Of a DNA stretch of 64,000 bases, positions 38,430 to 49,648 are shown piece by piece. This DNA comes from Isoetes taiwanensis (taxonomy: Eukaryota; Streptophyta; Lycopodiopsida; Isoetales; Isoetaceae). A model generated the notes under the pieces. The model was given only the letters and a program-made list of their open reading frames with translations, had not been told where the DNA came from and made no database searches. The translations under genes were made by a program, and so were the position numbers. The number at the start of each line of letters is the position of its first letter. Positions within the stretch are counted from its first letter, which is position 1. The DNA lies in contig JAJEKV010000002.1 in assembly GCA_021234155.1 (NCBI GenBank), forward strand, positions 30,551,098 through 30,615,097. The letters run 5' to 3'.

Positions 38430-41400
38430 TCAAATCTCTTTCGTCCTTTTCCGTAACTCGTTTAATTCCTTCTCAATCTCAATGTCGGAAAATGCAGCCG
38501 TACTAACTGCTGAACGTCCAGCCGGAAGTTCAGCAGTCCTCTGTTCAAATAAAGCATGGAGGGTTATTTTAAATACTCTCAACCCTGCAATTCACAGTAT
38601 TGTTTTCACATATTCAATTTATTCAGCTTAACTTAACTCATTCTACCTGAAATGAATAGAAATTTCGCAAATCTGTATCTTATTTGTTCAGGTTCAGCAT
38701 GTTCATTCAGATTAAAAAAAAATCGACTTCTAAGATTGTGACAGACAAAAGAACCCCACATGCCAGGGAACAATTTCACAGCAGCAAAACCTCATATGAA
38801 CATTAATTCATATGCAGAGAGTAGTCTAGGACTTCCCCAGCTTATGCAGGTGTGCTATACCATGGAATCAGAACAGTAAATATAGAATAGTGTAGAATGG
38901 TTTCATATTAAGTGCATGACAATAGGTACCAATTACCATTTGCCTTCTTTTGCTGCCAAGAATTTACCCAGTATAAAGAAAGATCTCTTAAATGCATGTC
39001 CATTCTCTAAAGGAAAAACCTAAAAATAATCATTACTCGGGATGCAAATATACCTTTGAGCACCCACTAGCTCCCTTGAGAGCGGCAAGATCGTCATCAA
39101 CAGTATCAGACTCAAGTAGGGCAAACTGTTATTAAAGCATGAATTAATTGCAGAATCCAAATTGGCAAAAATAACTCATTCCTGCTGATGTTACGATCAT
39201 ACCTTTCCAGAGAGCTCATCAGTATTGAGTTGATTCAAAGCATCCGCTTCTGCTTCAAGAGCAGTCACTGCATTTATGGCTTTAGATTAGACATCTGAAG
39301 CTCCTTGTTTCACTCTAAATCAAATTTTGCCCCAATACTATGTTACCTTTCTCTTCCATTTTCTCAAACGCAGCTAATGCACTACTAGTGTTGACGTTCC
39401 CAAGCATCTCATTTACTTTCTGTGCTGTTCTGTTTACATAGAAATATGAAACGTGTCAAAGAAAATAAAACTTCTGCCAGAAGCAGCATGGGCGCTCAAC
39501 CCATGCAGTGCCTGGGTTTGCAGACAGACTAGTTGATTATTCAATGCGATGATATTACATCCTAAAAAGACAGGAAAAAAGATGGTGTTTTACTAACTTA
39601 GCAGACTGTGCTCGTGCTTTAAGAGTATCTTTCTTCGACCTTGCTTCTTGAATTTTGCTCTCTAGAAGCTGGAAAGAGTTGTAAGAAGATTAATATAAGG
39701 ACTTTATGTACTAACTTAGAAATGAAAGCAAAAATGACATCATAACAGGGATGCCATAGACCATATGAGTAGAGAAGTTAAGACAGGCATAGCATATGAG
39801 TTAAGTAAGAGAGAAGGCTTGGCAGAAAATGAATGGCTACTGTGAAATTAGGAAACACGATGCAGTTATGATAGAGTATGCCATTTACCGTGTGTTTGAA
39901 ATCAGCTTTTCAACAACTGATCTTTGCTGGTCTAGCTGCGCTTTCAATGCAATTGCATTATCCTACAAGAAAATCAAGTATTAGTTTGCAACAACCAGGT
40001 TTAAGATTAAAATACAAGGAGTTTAACCTCATAGCTTTTACGACGTTTCAGTGCTTCCCTTGCAAGAACTTCGTCACCTTTCTCCAATGCCAGCTTTGCC
40101 CTTTTATACCTGTAAGTTTGCAAAAAGGACTCCATGCTCATTTATGACGTTTTTCGTTTTTATTCTCTTATACTGTGCACAGAGACCCCAATTAAAATGC
40201 TGTCACAAGCTGCAAAGCTGCTACAAGAAATGCTTGTCTTTTGTTCAAAAAACGTCATCTGGATCCTTGTATTTGTTCATTCTTCGTTAGATAATTATGT
40301 TAATTTGCGACTCTGGAATAGAGAGATCGCCTGTGTACAATGGTAAGCTTCTGTTGCTTTAATTGTGTGATGCATGCATCCTATGCTAAGAAAACCTCTT
40401 GCTTATTAACATGTACAAGCTACTAATAGCTTACCAACTATCTGAATTTGCCTGTGCTTGCTGGTACTTATTCTCCAGTTGTTTTTGTGATGCTAAGACC
40501 TTGAAAGGCACTACAAAATAAACTTAGTCCAACAAAACCTTAAACAGGATAAGAACTCTTCCACAACTATGGACTAAAGATTGGATCATAACAATTCAGC
40601 AAGAGTAAATAGAAGTTAAAATGGACCATTGCTACCACAGTTCACTGCAGAATTTAAAAAAAAAAAAACTAGGTTATCCTCCCTTGTGCCTAAATGGGCC
40701 ACTATTTCATTCATCTTGTTGCCTCAGTGTCATTTCCTACCCATTTTATTGATGTAGAATATTTTAAGCTAGATTTACTTTCCCAAATTCACAATCGCTC
40801 ATGTACATGTTCAGATGTTCAGATCCAATCCATTCTCTGCAGAGTATAATTACAAATGCCACCCTGAATGGCTCCAACTCCTGCTTTTATTTTGCTAAGC
40901 ATGTTGTTCCAGCATTGCACTGATGGAATACCATGTGAACTTTCAAGACCTAAACAATCTAAAAGCCAACACTTTTAATCAAAAGCCACCTGAGCAGAAG
41001 CCTGGCGCATCTTTATAAGGTCGTCATTCATTTCCAGCACTGTCTGGTCCAAGAGCTTTTCCGGGTCTTCTGCAGCGCGCTGATAATTGCATTTGCATAT
41101 GACTGCATAAGGAAAAAAACAATAAGCATAAAGGAATAAAAGAGAGATTCATGGCTGCAACAGACAGTTACATACCACGAACTATTCTAACAACACGCTC
41201 AATATGTTCATTTGGGCTCCCAAAACTCCTCCATGTTGGCCATCCCCGATTCCCATTGCAATTGCTGCAACGCCAACTATTGGATGGCACACATGCATGT
41301 TAGAACTCAACTCGTATTATGTATTTCATTTAACATATCAAGATACGGTTTTCTATAATTAGTCAAGATATGCATACAATGTCACCAGATGGGATTGCAT

Positions 41401-42750
41401 ATAGCCATCCTGTGCTACAGCTTACAGACCTGGGCCAACTTACCTGGCGTGCTAGAGAAGACTTGGTAGCAAGTAAGCATTTAACCAGACAAACAAAAGC
41501 GATGGACATGAGATTGATGACATTGGACTATTAAGGCCAATGAAATGCGTCTGACAAATTCTTGCAGCATTTATCATGCAGAAATGCGTGCAAATCTCTA
41601 AATATATCACATTATACTGCCCCTTCTAAATATTATGGAAAGGGCAGACAAATGCATATTATAAATGGAAAGTGGCACTTCAATGCAGATTACAAACCTG
41701 GGCCATCTTACCTGGCGTGCTAGAAAAGACTTTGTAGGAAGTAAGCATCTAACCCGACAGACAAAGGCCATGGACAGATGAAATTGGCAATATTGGACTA
41801 CATGGACAATGAAATGTGTCTGACAAATTCTTGCAGCATTGACCATGCAGAAAATGCGTGCAGAGCTCTAAATAGTTCGCATTATACTGCCTTTTCTAAA
41901 TCTTAATGAAAAAGGCAGACTGCACATGTGAAATGGAAAGTGGCTACTTCAGTGCAACTTACTTGGGCCCTATTACCTGGTGTGCTAGAGAAGATTTTGG
42001 AGGAAGTAAGCATTTAGCCAAACAGACAAAAAAGCCATGAACAGATGAAATTGATGATTTTGGACTATCAAGGCCAATGAAATGCGTCTGACAAATTCTT
42101 GCAGCATTTACCATGCAGAGATGTGTGCAAAGCTCTAAATAGGTCACATTATGCTGCCACTTCCAACTTTAGTGCAGATGCTAACAGTTATGGGTCTTTA
42201 CGTTTATAGGGCAAAGGTGCTAAGTTACATGATGGAGGGGGTATCAAGTAACTGTAAATGTCTATGCACGAGTTTGGCCATTTTCCGTATAGCAAATTGC
42301 AGTTTCACAAATTTCATCCAACTGACTAAACTGGCAATTGTGAAAGTAAGGCTTGCATCCATTAATGTCACTTAGAAGCTGGAAACACTTGAATATTTCG
42401 TAATGGATAGACTTTTCTTTCAAGACTTCGATATATTTGTGTTATGCATTCTTCAATTACGTACTCTTACCTGCGCCTTGAAGAAACCGCGAACTAAAGG
42501 AGGCATTAATCAAAGCGCTTTGCAACATAACATGTCTCCGGGACCAAGATAACGATTGTGATTGAAAAACCCCAGGTGAGCAGATACGAACTCTGGACCT
42601 AATCAGAGAAAAGCTGCTAGAACAACACAGGGATGAAGAACAAGATGGTCCAGCAACTGAAGAAGAGGAAGAAGAGGATAATGAAATGGGGAGTTGGGTT
42701 GGCGATGCAGGTCCTTTAGCAGCGCCCATTGTCACCACCGGACTCGCCAT
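38430..42750 (-). CDS. VIPP1: VIPP1 / IM30, plastid membrane-remodelling ESCRT-III/PspA-family protein
   Basis: VIPP1 forms rings and rods on the inner envelope and thylakoids and is needed for thylakoid upkeep. Eleven exons on the minus strand: 42471-42750, 41176-41264, 40990-41102, 40435-40499, 40028-40109, 39889-39962, 39598-39668, 39347-39429, 39203-39267, 39054-39125, 38430-38540. The start MASPVVTMG opens a Ser-rich transit peptide of about 90 residues. PspA-domain blocks follow: [115 protein letters not shown] and [18 protein letters not shown]. The plant-specific tail ends with [13 protein letters not shown] and TGA. Exons 4-11 splice cleanly in phase. Exon 2 has an offset frame after GAQMNI (one T too few, one G too many at the donor), and exon 3 has one GC unit too many. 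An upstream in-frame ATG exists at 42783; 42750 gives the more typical start. Confidence 0.92.
41418..42160. repeat. Three-copy tandem repeat in VIPP1 intron 1, period 265-270 bp
   Basis: Copies begin near 41428, 41698 and 41963 with (C)TGGGCC..(C)TTACCTGG(C/T)GTG and share AAGTAAGCATTTA, CAATGAAATGCGTCTGAC and AAATTCTTGCAGCATT. On the gene's strand each copy holds a donor-like CAG|GTAA(G/T) after a conserved short frame beginning (M)(V/I)[11 protein letters not shown], so the repeat may include a cryptic exon. Confidence 0.85.
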
Positions 42751-42783
42751 AGCCACAATTTGACAACCGAAGTCTGGCTCCAA

Positions 42784-43289
42784 TTCGTGAAGATTTGCAG
42801 CACTAATTTGTCACGTTCATTTATCTATTAGGACATTTCCTACATATTATTTCTAGTGTGATGTTGTCGTTTTTCTATCCTTTTGTTATTTTGATTTTGC
42901 TATGTGGCTATGCCTAGCACATATTCCAAAGAATATACCTCTTAGACGGCCAGACCTTCATCTCATAGGAGAGAATCGGTTATAATCTACTAAGGTTCGC
43001 GTTACTTCTATTCTACTAAAAATATATCATGTGCGCTAAGGGTCATCATGCACGCAGGGGGATAGAACAGCTAACAAAATTTGACCCCTCTGCCCTGTAG
43101 CGATGGCTTGGCTACTAGCATCGGGTGACAGAACCTGTCACGCGTTATAGCAAGCAGTTGCTTCTACTGTGTAGCATCTTTGACTTGTTCATTTGCAATG
43201 GTCTAGTGCAATAACCTACCTTTGGCAGCTATACTTGTAGGCAAGAGAACCAGCGGGCGGCTCCAGTGTCGTGGGTTACATGCTAGTGA
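42784..43289. other. Intergenic, VIPP1 upstream region
   Basis: Would contain the VIPP1 promoter reading leftward, and the decayed start of the LINE further right. No motif is convincing. Confidence 0.4.
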
Positions 43290-44280
43290 TTGAGCGGGAT
43301 CTGCACCCAGTCACCCACCTTTGTGTTGGCACAGACAATAGAGATGAAGTGGATTCCGATCACCAACCACTTTTCCTATAGGTGGATTGGCAGACTATTC
43401 GGATCCCCAGTGCTCCAACACTCGCGTGCCTCAACTGCGCTTGAATTACAACCACGCAGAGACTTATACCAAATATCCATAGCCAACCTAGTGAAAATAC
43501 TGCAGCTTCCCACATTACTGCAACAGACTGCCCAGTTGGTCAATGTGCTTATGACTGTTGCCAGTAGATGTTTTGGGAGAAGCTGCCCACTGAGGGCCTT
43601 GGGGGCTACAATTTTTCCTCGTGACGTGGTTTAATGATGAATGTAAGGAGCTTAAATGTTGGTTTCGACGGGTCTTTGACCTCACCTTGTGCTTGCTTGC
43701 GATCAGATAATATTGGGAACATCAGAGAGAAATGTTCTATCACTTGAACCGACATACCAAGACATTCTGGCGAAGAGTACTAAAGAAGCCTTTGTAGCCT
43801 ACAGGGAACATCACTTCAGGGCAACGGGTACAATACTTGTAGTAGCTTTATGATCCTCTTGGGGTTCGAGTAGCAAAACCGCCACAAATGGATCTGGTAC
43901 TAGTCTCATTAAAGAGCAAGGGGTTACCCGGGGCTTGCAGCGTCTCGCCAATGACAAGGCGGCAGACTTGGACGACATGCAAGCAGTGCTACTCAAATGG
44001 ACGGGCCACCGATGGCATTGTTCAATAGGGTATTACAAGATGGCTTCCCCCCCCCCCCCGGTTGAGGTTGTTCCCATCTACAAGGCAGGCGACCCTCTCG
44101 CTGCCCAATCAATTACCGTACAATCATGGTCAGTACGCTCTTTGCAAAACTATTGGCCGGCACCGGTCTTGAATAACAACTGACGATGTGGGCGGAGGAA
44201 GCAGAGGTATGGGCCCTCACATAGGCAGAATTCAAACTCCAACACTCCACCATTAATCATATTTTCACATTGTAGACCTT
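43290..44280 (+). pseudogene. Decayed LINE, linker and early RT region
   Basis: In changing frames the plus strand gives blocks of the same LINE type as at 0.75 and 5.1 kb: an IPITNHFS segment near 43356 in the endonuclease tail, KTFWRRVLK near 43760, DMQAVLLKWTGH near 43975, VEVVPIYKAGDPLA near 44062 (just after a C homopolymer that shifts the frame) and a worn LFAKLLAGTGLE..MWAEEAE near 44133-44205. It stops being recognisable where the T run at 44302 begins, i.e. at the left edge of the PLE-like repeat. Confidence 0.7.
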
Positions 44281-44319
44281 GATTGACGATAGCCATGATT
44301 ATTTTTTTTTTTTTTTTTT

Positions 44320-47300
44320 ATTGCTATTATTGGTGCCCTGAAGTCTCAGTGTACAAATGCATAGGGTGTTTGTCTGTTTAAATACAAATTTACATCCAAC
44401 AACATTGCTAGTTAATGCTGGCAGGAGTAATATGACCATAGATAGGTGTGTCAAGAATAGGGGTAAACATCAGTTTGCTGACCTCATTGATAACAGATAC
44501 ACATACCTTCTTGACAAGTTGTGGGCATTAAAGGGATCTAAAGATTTACATGGAGTTTAACTACAGAGAATGATGAGCAATGGTAACATGGGTCCAAGTA
44601 CATTAGGTAATGACTCAATGTTATATGGTTGGTAAATTCTAATTTCCTTTTTTTAATTTTTTTTAAAAAAAAAGGGGGTGGGACTTTTAAGACTAACTCC
44701 TATGCACCAATAGTTATTGGCACCTCGGTATACCCTAAAATTATGAGTGATTGCATGGAGCGGAAGCTCAGATTATCTTTGACCTTTTCACTATAGTAGA
44801 CCATATCTAGGAAAGATAGATATAAGTGTGATCGGATTATGGGTTTTAATTCCGATGGGATGAAACATCAGGGTCTGAAAGTGAATGGTTAGAAGCAGAG
44901 TCTCTTAGGCGCGAACTGGAAGCGTATACTGTTGAAAATCAGTTCATCACTAACAAGGGCATGGAGAATCGCAGCTACAGAGGTGACTATGGCAAAAATA
45001 AGATCACGTTTGGTAGAGATGATAGAGCTGGGTTCCAAAAAGGAGAAAATGTATCTGGAAAAAAGAGGCAAGCGAGCTTTTTTTCGCCCCAGAATGTTAA
45101 TGAAACACAGGAGATTGATGAGGACTTAGATCACAATCAGATTCTTTGTTTTTTCTCGTCATCCTTTACAGATTAACTAGCTTATTTAAGGCTGTTTTTT
45201 AAGCTTCAATATTCTATTACAAAGCCGGAAAAACTATTTAGGTTTCTCTAGGTTTTCCTTGTTATTTAGATTACCAGGAGATAATCCATCTCTGATATAT
45301 TCAATGATAAAATATAAGCCTGTTATGACAGTTTTGAGTATAAAGAATATAGACCAGAGTCTTCTTCATCTTGAACACATCTAAAGTAGCTAATGTTGAG
45401 CACAATAGACAGCATTGCATAAATAAATTCTAAGTGGACAGTGGAAATATCTGGAAATTTATGTCACTGATAAAGACTCGGGTCAGATATGTAAAAATTA
45501 TGATTTAGAGACTTATAAGAATACACAAATATCTTAGTGATCTGTAAGGTATTTGACTCCTTTATTGCATAAACTTGCACTTGTCTTTGATGAGTATACA
45601 GGCTACTAAACATAGATTGTTTTGAAGTTACATGCACTGCTCTATTTGTTTAATCCTTTAAATCTATTTCCTACATCCTAGAATAACAAAAAGGGACAAA
45701 AGGGACAACAATGGGTGACCAGCTATGAGCTGAAGATCCCAATGTACCTTTTGGCCCTTGCATCTTTACCGGGTTTACCGCTAATGTTTGCATGATTGGC
45801 TGCAGGTACGGGATCTTCCTCCCATTGTCTTCCTTTTTTTATCTCGATTTGTTAATTCTGGATGGATGGAGGTTGGTGTTCTGAAGTTATGATATTTTGG
45901 CGGATCCTCTATGCTGCTATGGAAAAAATGAAAGATATGGCCAATATGTATCTCAGATTGAGAACTAGAGTAACCTTGACCTTAAGCTCTTTACTATTAT
46001 TAACTTTTGGCAACTCTTATATCTATTGCTAAGTTCTGGTTTTTATAAGACGTATGTGTTTAAGTGACATCATTGCTAATCTGCCATGACAGGAATATGC
46101 ACTATGCATATGGTTTTTATGATATTTATCTGACTAGCTGTCACTATGAAAAGATTTTGAAACCCTTAATGGTTTGATCCTGATATAATAAGAAAACAGT
46201 TTTGAAATTGATGAGGGTACCTTTTCCAGAATATGTTGTATCTTATACCTTATTATGGCAATTAGTTTCTGTGCAACTAGGTGGTTCCTTTCTTTAGGAG
46301 AGTATATACATGTCTATGGTACTATGGCAATTTGTCCACTTAAGCTTCCAGGGAGTAAGTGGCCCGCCATGTGGAAATGGGCGTGGAATACATTGCCTCC
46401 TCCTAAAATCCGTACCCTTTTATGGCAGATCTTGCACCGTAGCCTCAGGGTGAATGTCCGAGTACACAGGTTCAAGCCTCAGGTAGCGGAAACATGCCCT
46501 CTTGTGGGAGGCGCCGAGAGACCATTGAGCACTGCTTTGTCCTATGCACAGAGGTAGGGGCAGCTTTGTCCTGGGTGAGAGCCCTCTTTGGGTCTTCACT
46601 GTGCAGTCAGAAGATTCTCTTGGGAGTCTTTCCTAGCAGTTGGTCAGTGGCCAAGCAGCAGGCGTTCCATTTATGCAGAGCTTGGCTTCTGTGGTTGATT
46701 TGGAAAAGACGGAGAGCGAAGGTCTTTCAGAATGCAGTGCTTAGCCCTTTTCGGTTGGTTCCGATCTTGAGGCATAAGTTGTGGCAGGCTTACCAAGTCT
46801 CAAGCTTGTCTGGCACAGTTAAGCGGGAAATTTGGTCGACATTCCTACAGATTGTGAATCATGATGGGCATTTCATTTCTTAGCACCACACTTATCATTG
46901 TACTTGATCGCATTCTAGTGGTTTAATATATTCTTATATTCTTCAAAAACTATGGCAATTTGTCAGGAGACAGATTGTTTACCACATTGCTGATCATGGG
47001 TAATAGATGAATTACCAGAGAATATTGCACCATCTGATTTCCCATAACTATACTTGCTGGTGTAGGACAGAATATGATATATTTCTTTGACTGTTTTTAT
47101 CGCATGAGATCGTGTTTTCTTGTCAACAAGATTTTATCTAAACATTTTCATGAGTCCAACTATAATATTGTTACCAAATGGTGTCAATATTAAACTGAAC
47201 ATCCATATAGTATATCATGGATTTATATAGGTCCATCAAGAACAATTGTATGGTATGACTGATCTTTGTGAAAAAGATAAGTAACAGGTCTAAACTGCAT

Positions 47301-47567
47301 TTGACATTTTGAATAAGGACATGACTGGCAGTACCCAGTGGAAAACCAAGTACGAAAATTCTAGTAAATTAGGATCTTTTGATCAGGTGATAACTAGTTT
47401 GTAATGGTTGCTGTTTTAAGACAGATGTTAAATGATTACAATGACTTGAAGTATAAATGATATTGAGTAGGTATGCTGGAAATACTCAGCCCAGTAGTAG
47501 GGTGATAATACTACCAAAGGATTGACTGAGGTGGATGTTTGGTCTAGTGTATCTAGTTCAAACCGGC
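44320..47567 (+). repeat. PLE-like direct repeat, copy 1 (with L1 insert)
   Basis: Starts right after an 18-base T run, with ATTGCTATTATTGGTGCCCT, and ends AGTTCAAACCGGC before another T run. The same sequence, in the same order and orientation, recurs at 56103-58942. Without the L1 fragment at 46337-46948 the copy is about 2.62 kb. It contains conserved short frames (MTIDRCVKNRGKHQFADLID near 44432) and the frameshifted counterpart of the 112-codon frame of copy 2 (44853-45176; one A missing near 44860). Confidence 0.95.
46337..46948 (+). mobile_element. 5'-truncated L1 LINE fragment with target duplication
   Basis: Flanked by the exact 16-mer ACTATGGCAATTTGTC (46321-46336 and 46949-46964), which occurs once at the matching place in copy 2 (58377-58392), so the empty site is preserved. 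The insert codes, with one frame change, for an L1 zinc-binding RT domain (zf-RVT): MWKWAWNTLPPPKIRTLLWQ and ILHRSLRVN, then RRRETIEHCFVLC and AWLLWLIWKRRRAKVFQNA. The poly(A) is only CAAAA. Confidence 0.9.
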
Positions 47568-47769
47568 TTTTTTTTAGAAACTTCATCACATTGGTATATC
47601 CAATGTTGTCTTCTACCTGCTCTCCATATGTTTGAGCTTTTAGATAATATATGAGCTTCCACTTAGGAGTAATGGAACACCTACACCCGATTACCTCTTA
47701 TGTGTAATATATGTTGATTGATGACTAAAGTTTGTTGATGCAATCTAACTTATAATCTACCAATGATGT

Positions 47770-49357
47770 ATGTCACAGGAAAGTTATGACGAGGAAGAGG
47801 ACTTTGAAATAATACCACCTACTTGGAACACTCAGCTGAGTAATATTGGATATGATAAAAACAGAATTGAGTGCCCAAATGCAGCTGTCCAAACAATTCT
47901 ATGTTGCATCAAGAATATGAAGGTGCATGAATTAATATTGGAACGAGAGGCTATCAGATCTCCTGAGCAGATTTCTGTCGTTACACACTTGGGTTTCAGC
48001 GAATGGCTGCTACTCTTACCTAAAATCAACAAATTGTCCGAAAAGGAGGAAGATGTTTGGTCTTTTATTTCTGAACTGTATGACAGCCTTCCTCGGAAGG
48101 TATATGAATGTACACAAATTGAAGATGATAATAGCAAAGACTTCATTACTGGAGTTTCTGCGCTCGAAGATGCAAATGAACTCAAGAATTCACATGCCAA
48201 AGAAAATGAGCAGATTCTTATAAACAAGGCCGATGTCAAAGCTATGGATCCTAGCCAGTCAGATGATTTATTTGGAGCAGATTTACTGGCAGAGGAAGAC
48301 AAAGTTGCCCTTATCCCAAATGTATCTTCAAAACAGCATAATAAGGATGTTGAGTTCAATTTATCATTAAGAAACTGCCTAAAATTCCCCATCATATCCA
48401 GCAGATTGGTTGAAAGGCAAGGTATTCTTTGCAATCAGGCTCTATGGAGGACAAAAAATTTTGGGGCACTTGCTCCTATCAGTGAAGATGCATGGCATAT
48501 TCTAGGTGACATCACTAAAGACAAAACCCGTGAGGCTAAGGCTAATGCTTGCAAAATGATACGTATGAAAAAGGTACGGGTAAAACTTGAGGTCAACAAC
48601 AGGTTCTTTGATAAAAAAATGCTCCAAGAGTGACCTTTTGATGCTGTGTCAGAAAGGCCACATGGCTTATACTAACATCAGAAGAGACGACTTTTATCTT
48701 AAGAGACTATGGCAGACTATGTGCCCATACTTTAAATGTATCTATGAGGATAAGATCAAGATGAAGCAAAATGGGCAACAGAATACCAACCAATGTGACG
48801 AAAGCATGATATGGTTCGACCAAGCGGTCTGGTTCATGTTAAACAACTTGACATATACCCTAATATGTCTATAGCAGGCCAAATGGTTGCTTTTAGAAAC
48901 TGTCTTAAGACCACACTAAAGACAGGGGTTACAGCATTTATTGCATACCTTGAAGTCCGTAAAGTTCTGATTGGGATGACTATGGCCATGGCAGAAGATC
49001 CGAGTGCTGATCTCAAAGTTAACTTTCCTAAAGGTACCATGACGGATATACGTGAAAAAACGATTAAGCCTATTGATTTTTTGAAAAAGATTTTTGGCAC
49101 TGCAAGTAACAGCAGCATCAGAACTGTCAGAAAAAGTTCCATCTCAAAATCAGGTGCTTCAAGCATCAAGATTAATGATCCGCCCAGGATTACTGTATTA
49201 CCAAATACACCTAGCTATACCATGCAGTCAGAAGGCAGCAACATTGAAGACTTGAGTACACCTACAAATATCGGACATTCTGTTACAAAAGACAGTAGTG
49301 GTAAGGAAGATAAGGAGATGGGCAATACGGCTCAGACCCTTAAGTTTGGAAAATAAG
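47770..49357 (+). pseudogene. PLE-like element, N-terminal coding region (frameshifted)
   Basis: Three overlapping frames form one long coding region upstream of the RT: 47770-48633 (287 codons, starts MSQESYDEEEDFE after an AG acceptor), 48587-48874 and 48811-49356. The changes of frame near 48600 and 48830 are probably one-base indels. The first part is acidic (EEEDFE, EKEEDVW, AEEDK); the last is rich in Ser, Lys and Pro (KSSISKSGASS). I recognise no domain. It ends at TAAG|GTATGT, a good splice donor. The composition is that of a linker-rich N-terminal region as long as or longer than the RT. It belongs to the same strand and unit as the RT. Confidence 0.6.
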
Positions 49358-49648
49358 GTATGTTTCCTGACTACTGGTATAAAATTGGCATTTGATGTAT
49401 ATTTGTGAGTTTACATATGGATGTTTGATGAATTCTAAAACAATAATCAGTCTAGAATGGACGTGACTAACTAAAGAACGAGTCTTTATTAGATATAAAG
49501 ATCTCTAGTACCAGGTGGTACTTATATATTTAACCAGAGGTCTGGTAAATATATGATTAAATACCAGCACACCAACCTGATCCCATCCAGTCTAGTAAAA
49601 TTTAGTTTTCTTATTATATGACCTATCTAACAAATAAATGTATTGCAG
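49358..49648 (+). other. Probable intron of the PLE-like element
   Basis: Donor GTATGT at 49358 and acceptor TATTGCAG ending 49648, with stop codons in all frames between. The coding sequence resumes directly after the AG with NLKILHKDALGRI. Retained introns are known for Penelope-like elements but not for most retrotransposons. Confidence 0.6.

Noticed and set aside
47832-48434. 200-codon minus-strand frame
   Set aside because: Shadow of the plus-strand coding region of the PLE-like element; no motif of its own.
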